Source of the DNA: Myxococcota bacterium
GTDB taxonomy: Bacteria > Myxococcota_C > UBA6777
Direction: 5' to 3'
Assembly: GCA_963169055.1 (NCBI GenBank)
Contig: CAUJFU010000172.1
Location: 1 to 38,573 of the forward strand
DNA: 38,573 bases
Part shown: positions 7,897 to 16,066 of the stretch, one piece after another
Numbering within the stretch: the stretch's first letter is position 1
Layout: every line of letters starts with the position of its first letter
Notes under the pieces: generated by a model
Database searches by the model: none
What the model was told of the DNA's origin: nothing
Seen by the model: only the letters and a program-made list of their open reading frames with translations
Position numbers and translations under genes: made by a program

Positions 7897-9819
7897 ATGT
7901 GCGGATTTGTCGGGTTTTTTGGGGATTTTTCTGAAGAGCTTCTTCGGCGGATGAACGAACGGATTCAACATCGCGGCCCCGATGATACGGGGATTTACTA
8001 CCAAGCAGAAGAACACGTGGGATTGGGGCATCAGCGGTTGGCGATCCTTGATCTGTCTGAACTCGGCCACCAGCCGATGTTTACAGACGACAAGCGTGTG
8101 GTGATCGTCTTTAACGGCGAGATCTACAACTTCCGCCAGCTTCGGCGCTCGCTTGAGCAGGACGGCTATGCTTTTCGTGGTCATTCCGATACAGAAGTGT
8201 TGCTTCAACTGTATTGTCGTGACGGTGAAAAGATGTTGGCCCAACTCAACGGGATCTACGCCTTTGCGATCTGGGATCGCACAAAAAGAAAGATGCTGTT
8301 GGCACGCGATGGCGTGGGAGTGAAACCGCTCTATTACACAAAAACCAAGCAAGGCGTCTTGTTTGCAAGCGAACTCAAGTCTTTGTTGTGTCATCCAGAG
8401 GTGGATCGCAGCCTGCACTTACCGAGCCTTCATGCACACTTGACTTACCAGTGGAGTCCTCATCCCGATACCATCCTCCAATCGGTCAAAAAGCTACCAC
8501 CCGGCCATTTGATGTGGCTTGATGCAAGCCATCGTCTCGAAACATCCGCCTATTACGACCTGCCCTACGATCAACCGCTCCGACCGATATCCGAAGAAGA
8601 CGCTATCCAAGCGCTCCAAAGGCATTTGACGCTCGCGGTCGAACGGCAACTGGTCTCGGATGTTCCCGTCGGTGCGTTCCTTTCGGGTGGTCTGGATTCG
8701 AGCAGCCTTGTGGCTTTGGCGCAGCGTGTGGCATACGAACCGCAAAGAAAGTGCTTCAGTATCGGCTTTCAAGGGGAGGCCAACCCCCAAGGCGAAGGGC
8801 GCGTGGACGATCTGCCTTACGCCCAACGGGTCGCCAAGACGTTCGATATCGATCTGCATACCCTGTATGTCGGCCCCGAGATGGCCCAACACCTCGAAAA
8901 AATGATTTATCACCTCGACGAGCCGCAAGCTGATTTCGCTCCGCTCCATGTCTATGCTCTCTGCCAGATGGCCCGCCAACACGGGATCAAAGTGTTGCTC
9001 TCGGGTACAGGGGGAGATGATCTCTTTACGGGGTATCGTCGGCACCAAGCCCTCTTTTATGAACCCGCGTGGGCTTGGCTTCCGCGCCCCTTGCGGACGC
9101 TGCTGCGTCAACAAACAGGGCATCTCCCCACGCTTTCCACGCTCGGACGGCGCATGCAAAAAGCCTTTCAATACGCAGATCGCCCCCCTCGCGAGCGCAT
9201 CGCTGCGGCTTTTCACTGTCTTCCACCCGAACACATCCTCGGGCTTTACACCCCAGCCATCCGAAAACAACTCGCCGCACTGCCTTTTTCTGCTCCGCTG
9301 ATGGATACTCTCGCCAAACTGCCTCCCGACACCCCCCCGATCAACCAGATGCTTTATCTCGAAGGCAAGCACTTCTTACCAGACCATAACCTCAATTACA
9401 CCGACAAGATGAGCATGGCCACAGGTGTCGAAGTGCGTGTTCCTTTTCTCGATCCCGATCTGATCCGATTTGCGACCAGCCTCCCGATCCACCTCAAACA
9501 AACCCCCACCCAAAGCAAGTGGATCTTGAAACGTGCGATGGAGCCTTATCTCCCTCATGATGTGATCTACCGCCCCAAAACAGGCTTTGGTGTCCCCATG
9601 CGCCGCTGGCTCAAAGTCGAACTGCGCGACGTTGTCGAAGATGTTCTCTCCCCTCGCAACCTCCAACAACGCGGAATCTTCGACCCGACCGCCGTTTACA
9701 AGCTGCTCGAACAAGACCGACAAGGCCATCTCGACGGATCGTACTTGATCTTTTCGCTGATGGTGTTCGAGTTGTGGATGCGGATCTTTGTGGATCGCAA
9801 AACGGCTTGGTTTTCTTGA
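7897..9819 (+). CDS. asnB: Asparagine synthase, glutamine-hydrolysing
   Basis: The protein has 640 residues from ATG 7897. This start is forced because the glutaminase domain needs Cys at position 2 (MCGFVGFFG); an AGAAGG lies 7 bases upstream, and the frame before 7897 is not conserved-looking. N-terminal class II glutamine amidotransferase motifs: HRGPDDTG, GLGHQRLAILD, FNGEIYNF and HSDTEVLL. The C-terminal synthetase domain has the pyrophosphate loop SGGLDSSS at about residue 263, LLSGTGGDDLFTGYRRH, LPDHNLNYTDKMSMA and PKTGFGVPMRRWL. It converts aspartate, glutamine and ATP to asparagine in the cytosol. The length (about 640) fits the long AsnB type, often found next to cell-envelope or peptide gene clusters, so amidation of another carboxylate is possible. 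It is monocistronic and convergent with the next gene. Confidence 0.93.
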   Translation: MCGFVGFFGDFSEELLRRMNERIQHRGPDDTGIYYQAEEHVGLGHQRLAILDLSELGHQPMFTDDKRVVIVFNGEIYNFRQLRRSLEQDGYAFRGHSDTEVLLQLYCRDGEKMLAQLNGIYAFAIWDRTKRKMLLARDGVGVKPLYYTKTKQGVLFASELKSLLCHPEVDRSLHLPSLHAHLTYQWSPHPDTILQSVKKLPPGHLMWLDASHRLETSAYYDLPYDQPLRPISEEDAIQALQRHLTLAVERQLVSDVPVGAFLSGGLDSSSLVALAQRVAYEPQRKCFSIGFQGEANPQGEGRVDDLPYAQRVAKTFDIDLHTLYVGPEMAQHLEKMIYHLDEPQADFAPLHVYALCQMARQHGIKVLLSGTGGDDLFTGYRRHQALFYEPAWAWLPRPLRTLLRQQTGHLPTLSTLGRRMQKAFQYADRPPRERIAAAFHCLPPEHILGLYTPAIRKQLAALPFSAPLMDTLAKLPPDTPPINQMLYLEGKHFLPDHNLNYTDKMSMATGVEVRVPFLDPDLIRFATSLPIHLKQTPTQSKWILKRAMEPYLPHDVIYRPKTGFGVPMRRWLKVELRDVVEDVLSPRNLQQRGIFDPTAVYKLLEQDRQGHLDGSYLIFSLMVFELWMRIFVDRKTAWFS

Positions 9820-9849
9820 CCGCGAGATGCCCCTAGTACCTCGCTCTTG

Positions 9850-10803
9850 TCACTTTTCGGGTTCTGGAGCAGCGTTGGCGTCGGCTTCTGCGACGGCCTT
9901 AAACAGCGCCTCGCGCTGTTCTTCGGGCATCTCTGCGACGGCTTGCAACGTCGCCATCCCGCGAAGAACCTCCTCTCGGCTTTTCTCATCCAACGCGAGC
10001 AGCCGCCTCGCAAAGCTCGGCCCAAACAGCGCCTCCTGCGCAAAGAGCGCCTGAACTTCTTCCAGCTTTTCTGGAGGCACCGGCAAGTTGACCTCTTTCA
10101 AGTGTTGGTTTTGCCCTGCGCCCACAACAAACGTGCAATGCAGCCGAATCGGTTCCTCGTGGACCAGTTCGATGTTGTGTAGTTCGACAAACGACCCCGC
10201 CAACCCCCAAGCGTACATCGTCGAAGGCGAACACCATAAGATTCCGGGAGCGAGATAAACTTCGCCCTCTCTCTCGCTGTTAAAAGTCCACCAGCGCTGG
10301 ATCGACAGATGCCAAACGCTTCCAATCAGCACAACACACACCAACAGCGCAAGAGCAACGTAAAGCGGTAGGCTGCGATCACTGGGGTTGTTTGAAACGC
10401 TTAGAAAATACGCCCACGCTCCAGCCAAACAAAGCACGCCGAGGATCCAAAAAACCGTGAGATGGAAACGCTTTTTACGTAGCTGGTTTTGGTTGCACTT
10501 CGCCCACTCGCTTCCTTGAAAAGTCCAATGAGCCGTGGGATTTTCCACTAATTCTCGCAATTGTTCACCGCAGCGACGAGCCAAGTTTGCGTAAAGAGGG
10601 ACGCAGATCAACGAGATCAGAAGAGCAACCCCCGAGATCATCGAGAGAAAAAAAGACGAGACTCCGGTAGCAGACGTTATTCCTTTTTCTGGGTCGATCC
10701 GCCACAGAACAAAAGCCGCCAGCAGCCCCACCAAGGAACCTAACGCGATCCTCTTCGTCCATGCGAATGCTGTGGCGTACGGATTTTGTAATTGCTTCAT
10801 CAT
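9850..10803 (-). CDS. Uncharacterised membrane protein, paralogue of the next upstream gene
   Basis: I do not recognise the family of this 317-residue protein. It has two pairs of hydrophobic segments: about residues 20-38 and 50-72, then 115-135 and 145-168. Between the pairs is a cytoplasmic-looking stretch with NPTAHWTFQGSEWAK. After the membrane part comes a beta-rich domain with EVYLAPGILWCSPSTMYAWGL and an acidic, alanine-rich tail. The protein encoded at 10965-12068 shares this layout and the motifs NPTxHWTxQGSxWAK, VYLAPGILWxSPSTMY and LxVPPEKLxEV, so they arose by tandem duplication. The ATG at 10803 has GGAG seven bases upstream. Function unknown; the PH-domain-like look of the APGILW segment is only an impression. 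Confidence 0.8.
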   Translation of the reverse strand: MMKQLQNPYATAFAWTKRIALGSLVGLLAAFVLWRIDPEKGITSATGVSSFFLSMISGVALLISLICVPLYANLARRCGEQLRELVENPTAHWTFQGSEWAKCNQNQLRKKRFHLTVFWILGVLCLAGAWAYFLSVSNNPSDRSLPLYVALALLVCVVLIGSVWHLSIQRWWTFNSEREGEVYLAPGILWCSPSTMYAWGLAGSFVELHNIELVHEEPIRLHCTFVVGAGQNQHLKEVNLPVPPEKLEEVQALFAQEALFGPSFARRLLALDEKSREEVLRGMATLQAVAEMPEEQREALFKAVAEADANAAPEPEK

Positions 10804-10882
10804 CTAAAAACTCCATGAGGTTAGGCGCGACTGTCCGTGAGCAAAGAAAAGCCCCTTTCGTCGTCGCCTGTGTTTGGGGCAG

Positions 10883-10906
10883 CGATCTCGATTTTGTTAG
10901 AGATCG
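10883..10906. other. Hairpin between the two paralogous membrane protein genes
   Basis: A 7-bp perfect stem (10883-10889 with 10900-10906) has a 10-base loop. There is no T tract directly after it, so it is not an ordinary terminator. It lies just before the 3' fragment of the dispersed element. Confidence 0.45.
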
Positions 10907-10910
10907 ATTA

Positions 10911-10960
10911 AACGGCTGTGTCGGTGGAACGGACCCGAACACGGCTTTTTTTGGCAACAG
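10911..10960 (+). repeat. Dispersed element 3' fragment (copy E) with terminator-like hairpin
   Basis: It matches the last 50 bases of copies A and B (ACGGCTGTGTCG..., then GAACACGGC and a T tract and TTGGCAACAG). GCTGTGT (10915-10921) pairs with ACACGGC (10939-10945), the stem extends inward with CGG/CCG around one bulged A, and seven T follow. On the plus strand this is a good intrinsic terminator. The only plus gene upstream is asnB, so it could stop readthrough antisense to the 9850-10803 gene (inference). Confidence 0.6.
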
Positions 10961-10964
10961 TTGA

Positions 10965-12068
10965 CTAAATCTTCGGATTTGCATTGGCGTCGGCTTCTGC
11001 TGCGGTCTCGAAGGAGGCTTCGAGTACCTCTAACATCGCGAGCACAGCCTGTGCTTCTGCTTCTGCCGCTGCTTCTGCTGCCGCCTTGAAGAAAGCTTCA
11101 CGTTCCTCTTCAGACATCGCGAGCACAGCCTCTGCTTCTGCTTCTGCCGCTGCTTCTGCTGCCGCTTGTTCCTCGCGCAAAGCGACAGCTTGCTCTTGCA
11201 AAAAGGCCGCTCGCTCCTCTTCGGACATTGCTGGGACTTCTACCTCTGGCTTCTCTATGGCCGCCAACAGATCGTTTGGCTTCTCTATGGCCGCCAACAG
11301 AGCGTTGTAGAGAGCGATAAACTGAACCTCATCTGCGATGAACGCCCGAACCTCGTCCAGTTTTTCGGGAGGCACCAGCAAGTCGATCTGATTGAGCCTT
11401 TGGTTTCGACCTAAGCCCAAAACAAACGTAAAACGTAGCCAGAGCGGATCTCCATCGATCAGTTCGACGTTGTGCAATATGATGAACGCTCCGGCCAGCC
11501 TCCAAACATACATCGTCGAAGGCGAGTGCCATAAGATTCCGGGAGCGAGGTACACTTCGACCCCTTTCTCGCTACAGCCTTTCCACCAACGTTCGAGCAA
11601 CACGTACCAAAGCACCCAACCCACGCCCGCACAGACAGCGACCACAACGAACAGATAGAACCGCTCTTGGCTTTCTCTTTCTCCTAGGGATGCGTCGGTC
11701 GCCAATGCGTACCCGACCCACGAAAGCAATGCTCCCCCCACCAAAAAAAGCAGGCCCTGTCGGCGCTGCTTTTGGTACAGTTCCTTGTTGTGCTTGGCCC
11801 AGTCGCTCCCTTGAATGGTCCAGTGAACTGTGGGATTTTTCGCCAACCTGCGCAATATTCCGTTTGTTCGGCGGCTCAAACTTGCATACCACAACGCACA
11901 CAGCGACGAAGCAACAAGAAAAATGCCAGCGATCAGCAAGTTCAACGGAGCGCTGTCCCTCGGCCCCGGTGACCTGATTAACCCAACGAAGATCACCAAA
12001 CAAACCAAAGCCACCCCGTTCGTCCACGGAAGGATCGAGGCGTACGGATTTCGCAATTGTTTTCTCAT
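10965..12068 (-). CDS. Uncharacterised membrane protein with repetitive acidic/Ala-rich C-terminus
   Basis: This 367-residue paralogue of the 9850-10803 product has the same two pairs of hydrophobic segments (about 18-36, 45-66, 110-130 and 140-160). It shares the core motifs NPTVHWTIQGSDWAK, EVYLAPGILWHSPSTMY and LLVPPEKLDEV. Its C-terminal third (from about residue 260) differs: LLAAIEKP occurs twice in tandem and AMSEEEREAF(F)K followed by AAAEAEA blocks recur, giving a long helical, probably coiled-coil, tail. The start ATG at 12068 has AGGAG six bases upstream; an overlapping ATG four bases earlier is out of frame. It is co-directional with its paralogue, 161 bases upstream. Function unknown. 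Confidence 0.8.
   Translation of the reverse strand: MRKQLRNPYASILPWTNGVALVCLVIFVGLIRSPGPRDSAPLNLLIAGIFLVASSLCALWYASLSRRTNGILRRLAKNPTVHWTIQGSDWAKHNKELYQKQRRQGLLFLVGGALLSWVGYALATDASLGERESQERFYLFVVVAVCAGVGWVLWYVLLERWWKGCSEKGVEVYLAPGILWHSPSTMYVWRLAGAFIILHNVELIDGDPLWLRFTFVLGLGRNQRLNQIDLLVPPEKLDEVRAFIADEVQFIALYNALLAAIEKPNDLLAAIEKPEVEVPAMSEEERAAFLQEQAVALREEQAAAEAAAEAEAEAVLAMSEEEREAFFKAAAEAAAEAEAQAVLAMLEVLEASFETAAEADANANPKI
11035..11175 (-). repeat. 81-bp in-frame tandem duplication inside the coding region
   Basis: ATCGCGAGCACAGCCT recurs at 11035 and 11116, an 81-base period equal to 27 codons, with internal short GCTTCTGCT repeats. It encodes the alternating acidic and alanine blocks of the C-terminal tail. 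A separate 27-bp duplication (LLAAIEKP twice) lies at about 11248-11302. Both keep the frame and change only tail length. Confidence 0.8.
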
Positions 12069-12135
12069 CCATAACTCCTAAATGTTACCGCGAAAGGCGC
12101 GGAACTTCTACAAATAGATCGCATCGCGATATCTT

Positions 12136-13968
12136 TCAATAACCCAACGCAAACAACTGATTGCAGATCTGCGCATAGACAACGCCTTGAGCGACGGCGG
12201 GCGTGCAGTGCCAAGAAAAAGCCTGATCTTTGTACGGTCGACCGTCGACCACGTAGGGCATCTTGCCCAGACGCCAAAGCTCGCTCCCATCGAACAGATC
12301 CACAGCGACCAGTTCTTGGCGGCCCATCCCTCCGTCTTCCACCATCACCCCATACACGGTGCGCCCTGCGATCGTCGCCCCACGATTCCCGATCTTGTAG
12401 GGCTTGGAAAAGTCTTTGGGAACATAACACCAGCGCGGCGAGCCATCCGCAAGATTCAGCGCCTGCAATCGGCCTTTTCCATCCAACCCCACCAACACAT
12501 CCTCCGCAGCCGCCAACGCTCCGCCGCCCACGCTACAGCCTTCTTCTTGGGCAAAGCGAACTTCCCAAAGCCGCCGACCTGTCGCACGATCCAACGCTTG
12601 AAGAGATTCGTGCTGTGGTGCGTTAACGATCACTTGCTCTCCATACACCAAAGGCCCCCGCCCTCCGAGCATAAACGCGCTGCAAGGCGCTTTCCAAACG
12701 ATGCGCTTTTGCTTGCTCGCCTCCAGCGCGTACAACAGCCCATCCACCGAGAAAAACAATACGCCTTCTTTGTACGCCAACCCTTTCCAATATTTTCCTT
12801 CACAATCAAAACTCCAGATCTTTCGGCCTGTATCACAACGAATCGCGCTTAAAGCTCCCTTCCCAAGGGCATAACAGACGCCATCGACGACAACGGGAGC
12901 GGATTGTTCGATGCCGCTGATCTTGGAAAGCCAGCGTTCCTCGCCTGTTCCAACGTCAAGTGCATGAATACCTTTGTTGGATCCCATGTAGATCACACCC
13001 CCGACGATACAGGCCCCCCCCACAGGCCAACCTTGCGAAGACGTGATCTGACGCGCCCAGTGCGTCCGCCCATCCAACCCCACAACCGCAGCTTGGAGCG
13101 TATAACTCGACGTGCTCGCAAACACAAAACCGTCCCCGACCACAGGATCTCCGCCCCACTCACTCCCGTTCACACCATCTGATTCGTTGTACCACAAAAT
13201 ACGCGGGGTCTGGCGCGGCCCCTCTTCAGAATAGGCGTTGCTGCGGCCTTGATCAGCACCAAAGCAATACACCGTCTCCGATCGAGTTTCTTGTACGCCT
13301 GATGTATCCGACTCGGCTGTCTTTTTCTCTTGTTTCGTTGTCTTTTTTTCTTTCTTGTTTGACGGTGCAGACGGCAGGCTCTCGCCGATGGATGGGGTGG
13401 CGGAGACTTCTTCTTCGGAGGGTGCGGTGTAAAGAGGTAGTTCTTCTCGACTGGCCAGCGATGCGGTTTCGAGAAAGGCCACAAGAGCCTTGGTGGTGTC
13501 AGGGCGTTGCCCAAACCAACGAAACTGCGTGAGCACGCAGCCACCGTCCAGATCGTACGCCCCGACACGTTCAATGTCTTTTTGCATCCGACGTTTCCGC
13601 TCTTTAGGGTTGCGGCTTCCTGTGTACTCGAATGTTTCGCTGTTGTAGCGGCGATAAATCAGTTGGCCTTTTTCAAGACCATGAAAGCGAGAGAAAAACG
13701 AGTCACCATCCACCGATTCTGCCCAAAACAAGGGCGTATCGAGATGAACGATCGAAGAGAGTGCATCGCGGTGGTCTTCTGCTGCGTGCAAAAGCAGCCA
13801 AGCAGGATAAACTCGCCTTGAGACGTACGTTTCTAAACACCCAAGCAGCCGCGTTTGTAGCTCATCACAAGAAAGAGCCGTTGCCACGGCTTCGTTCAAG
13901 ATACGCAAAAAGGGCGAACATTCGGACGGTTCAAGAGAAAGAACGTGTGGGAGAAAACTCGGTGTCAT
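12136..13968 (-). CDS. PQQ-type beta-propeller repeat protein with unknown N-terminal domain
   Basis: This is a 610-residue protein. I place the start at ATG 13968, which has GAGG five bases upstream, rather than at the TTG immediately before it. The first 190 residues form an unrecognised alpha/beta region with several Trp and Tyr. A Lys/Glu-rich linker follows (about 195-230: KKEKKTTKQEKK). From about residue 265 the protein has WD/PQQ-like blades: DGRTHWARQI, GVIYMGSNKGIHALDVGTGEERW, GALSAIRCDTGRKIW, DGLLYALEASK, LQALDRATGRRLW, LQALNLADGSPRW and LVAVDLFDGSELW. This is the PQQ_2/quinoprotein-like propeller, typically used as a scaffold rather than for PQQ-dependent catalysis. No signal peptide is visible, so it is probably cytoplasmic, unlike most PQQ propellers. 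Single gene. Confidence 0.85.
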   Translation of the reverse strand: MTPSFLPHVLSLEPSECSPFLRILNEAVATALSCDELQTRLLGCLETYVSRRVYPAWLLLHAAEDHRDALSSIVHLDTPLFWAESVDGDSFFSRFHGLEKGQLIYRRYNSETFEYTGSRNPKERKRRMQKDIERVGAYDLDGGCVLTQFRWFGQRPDTTKALVAFLETASLASREELPLYTAPSEEEVSATPSIGESLPSAPSNKKEKKTTKQEKKTAESDTSGVQETRSETVYCFGADQGRSNAYSEEGPRQTPRILWYNESDGVNGSEWGGDPVVGDGFVFASTSSYTLQAAVVGLDGRTHWARQITSSQGWPVGGACIVGGVIYMGSNKGIHALDVGTGEERWLSKISGIEQSAPVVVDGVCYALGKGALSAIRCDTGRKIWSFDCEGKYWKGLAYKEGVLFFSVDGLLYALEASKQKRIVWKAPCSAFMLGGRGPLVYGEQVIVNAPQHESLQALDRATGRRLWEVRFAQEEGCSVGGGALAAAEDVLVGLDGKGRLQALNLADGSPRWCYVPKDFSKPYKIGNRGATIAGRTVYGVMVEDGGMGRQELVAVDLFDGSELWRLGKMPYVVDGRPYKDQAFSWHCTPAVAQGVVYAQICNQLFALGY

Positions 13969-14050
13969 CAACGCCTCGCGGTGGTTATCGGTTTAGTGGG
14001 CTACGCCAAACAAAGCTCTCCACAGGGTTTTTGTCAACCAGTCACTGCTC

Positions 14051-14665
14051 TCAAGAAAGCAGATGCTTTCCCAAAAGATACAGACCTGAAGCGATCAAAA
14101 AGAGGCCCGTGATGCGATGAAAGACTTGCAACCGATGGGTGTGGATCCACTTCCTCAAAAAGGAAGCAAAATAGGCTTTGCTTACATCGCTCAAAAAGAT
14201 CACGGTGAGCGTACCTGAGAAAAACAGGCTGATCGAAGCGAACGATCCGTTGAATCTGGCATTCGCAAGGCTCATACAGCCCAACCAAAACGTCAACACA
14301 AAGGGATTGATGGCATTGACCACAAAGCCCTTTGAAAAAGCAGCCGCCAAAGAAGCCGATGGGATCGTCTCTTTAGATTCGATCGTTCGGGGCTTTGAGA
14401 AAAAAACACCCACGCCAAAAGCACACAACACCAGACTTCCTGCGACGGTGAGTGTGGGTTGCACCCACGCAGCGGATGCGATCTGCGACAGCCCTGCGTA
14501 GCATAACAACAGACACAATGCGTCACCCACCAAGATCCCCAAAGCCACAAACCACCCACCCACAAATCCTTTTTGCAAACTCTCTTGCAGCAAAGTCATC
14601 AGCACAGGCCCCATCAAAAACATCAGCGGAAGCCCCAAGATCACACCCTCAAGATACAACGCCAT
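14051..14665 (-). CDS. LysE/RhtB family amino-acid exporter
   Basis: The protein has 204 residues and starts at ATG 14665 (MALYLEGVILGLPLMFLMGPV). The open frame continues upstream, but that part is low-quality sequence overlapping the neighbouring gene, and the family starts exactly here. A GGAG lies about 11 bases before the ATG. Six hydrophobic helices and the characteristic GPV in helix 1 and KGFVVNAINPFVLTFWLG in the middle mark the LysE/RhtB fold, which exports amino acids or small derivatives across the inner membrane using the proton or ion gradient. Substrate cannot be told. It is divergent from the ATP-grasp gene at 14901, which suggests it exports that enzyme's product (inference). 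Confidence 0.88.
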   Translation of the reverse strand: MALYLEGVILGLPLMFLMGPVLMTLLQESLQKGFVGGWFVALGILVGDALCLLLCYAGLSQIASAAWVQPTLTVAGSLVLCAFGVGVFFSKPRTIESKETIPSASLAAAFSKGFVVNAINPFVLTFWLGCMSLANARFNGSFASISLFFSGTLTVIFLSDVSKAYFASFLRKWIHTHRLQVFHRITGLFLIASGLYLLGKHLLS

Positions 14666-14673
14666 CGATTTGA

Positions 14674-14764
14674 TCTCTCCACAACATCTCGAATGCACCA
14701 CCACAATCCAACACAAATCCATCGAGGCATCGCATCGTTCTCTCCACAACGTCTCGGATGCGCC
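14674..14764. repeat. Direct repeat pair of about 26 bp in the divergent intergenic region
   Basis: TCTCTCCACAAC followed by TCTCG and ATGC occurs at 14674-14700 and again at 14739-14764, 65 bases apart, with few differences. The proximal copy covers the region just upstream of the LysE-family start codon and its Shine-Dalgarno site. The repeat may mark a duplicated leader or regulator site; no protein binding site can be named. Confidence 0.65.
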
Positions 14765-14900
14765 ACCCGATATCAACAAAGCATCTCCGCTGCTTTCCGA
14801 AAATACTTCTCTTTGGTGAGAAGCTGAACACAAGGCCCATCGGTTCGGGATCTTGGTATTCTTTGAGCAAGGCACTCGACCGTCACAAGGAACCCAAACG

Positions 14901-15866
14901 ATGATTGTTTTCACAGAAGCCGACCCCCCGCAAGATGGGGGATACGAACATCTCGACCATATCAGCGATATGCACCGAATGGCGATGGAGTTTGCTCGGT
15001 GCGGTTGGGAGGTTGTGCATATCCCAAAAGAATACGCTTGTGCGGATGATTTGGAGGCCGTGTTTTCGGGCGTCACCGAACGGGCCGAGCCGACACGGGC
15101 TTTGTGGAGCGGCTACGTTCCAAGTCAAGCGCATTACGAAGCGGTGTATCGGCATCTACAGCAAAAAAACATCTACCTGCCCAATCCCCCCGAAGCGCAT
15201 CAAGAGATCATGGAGTTGGATCGTTCGTTGCGATGTTTGGGTGAGTTGACGGCGGAAAGCGTGGTGATCGAAAGGGAAAGTGCAACGATCAAACAAGCGC
15301 CAACCTTCGAAGACGTGGTGGCTCGGCTTGGCTTGCCGCTATTCCTCAAAGGCGCGGTGTTCTCGCAAAAAGACGAAGGGTGGGGGGGATGTGTGGCGAC
15401 GACGTTGACGGAGCTTCGAGAAAAAGTCGAACGTTTTCCAACGCGCCTATCTCGGGGGCGAGTCATCGCAAGAAAGCTATTACCGCTCAAAAAAAACGGC
15501 GAGACATTGGGCGGTTTTCCGATTGCACGGGAGTTTCGGTTTTTTCTGTGGCGAGGAGAAATCCTTGCGTACGGATTTTACTGGGCCTTTGGAGATACTG
15601 CATTTATTACGCTTTCACCCGAAGAAGAAAAACAGGTGCTTGCTTTGGTGCAAGAAGCAGCGCGGCGTTTCCAAGCCGCTTACTTGAAGTTGGATGTCGG
15701 ACAAACCGAAGACGGTGCGTGGTGGGTGATCGAGTCGGGCGATCCACAGTTTGCGGGACTCAGTCATATCCCGATGGAAACGCTGATCGAGCGATTGACC
15801 CTTTCGATGCGGGAGCCGCCGCCTGTTTCTATCGGCTTCCACCACGAAAAGGACGGTAGAACATAG
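14901..15866 (+). CDS. ATP-grasp enzyme, R2K-type (R2K_3-like)
   Basis: This 321-residue protein starts at ATG 14901, with AAGG ten bases upstream. An N-terminal pre-ATP-grasp region (to about residue 110) leads to the ATP-grasp core: LPLFLKGAVFSQKDEGWGG (nucleotide-binding Lys), REFRFFLWRGEILAYGFYW, and the metal-binding KLDVGQTEDGAWWVIESGDPQFAG near the C-terminus. The last pattern (D-V...E-x-x-DPQFAGL) is what I know from the R2K clade, whose members are predicted to ligate amino groups to carboxylates of peptides, proteins or small molecules; function in most is unproven. The gene is divergent from a LysE exporter and followed by a second ATP-grasp gene 200 bases on. Chemistry is inferred from fold. 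Confidence 0.78.
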   Translation: MIVFTEADPPQDGGYEHLDHISDMHRMAMEFARCGWEVVHIPKEYACADDLEAVFSGVTERAEPTRALWSGYVPSQAHYEAVYRHLQQKNIYLPNPPEAHQEIMELDRSLRCLGELTAESVVIERESATIKQAPTFEDVVARLGLPLFLKGAVFSQKDEGWGGCVATTLTELREKVERFPTRLSRGRVIARKLLPLKKNGETLGGFPIAREFRFFLWRGEILAYGFYWAFGDTAFITLSPEEEKQVLALVQEAARRFQAAYLKLDVGQTEDGAWWVIESGDPQFAGLSHIPMETLIERLTLSMREPPPVSIGFHHEKDGRT

Positions 15867-16066
15867 CCGGCTTTTCGCAGCTTGAAACATCAGAATCTCT
15901 TCATCATACAAGCCCCACGCGAGCAAAGATCGGAGGCGAGGCTTTGAGGCATATTGCGTTTCGTCTTCGGTTCGCGCAGAAAGAATAGGAGCTTTGCCTC
16001 CACGCAGAGAGCAGAATCGGCCTCTGTGTGCTTTTTGTGAAGACTTCAGAGCGGAGACCCATTGAA

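Noticed and set aside
14666..15076. Upstream extension of the LysE-family gene by 137 codons
   Set aside because: The family begins at the Met encoded at 14665, and the extension lies antisense to the ATP-grasp gene with no membrane or domain features.
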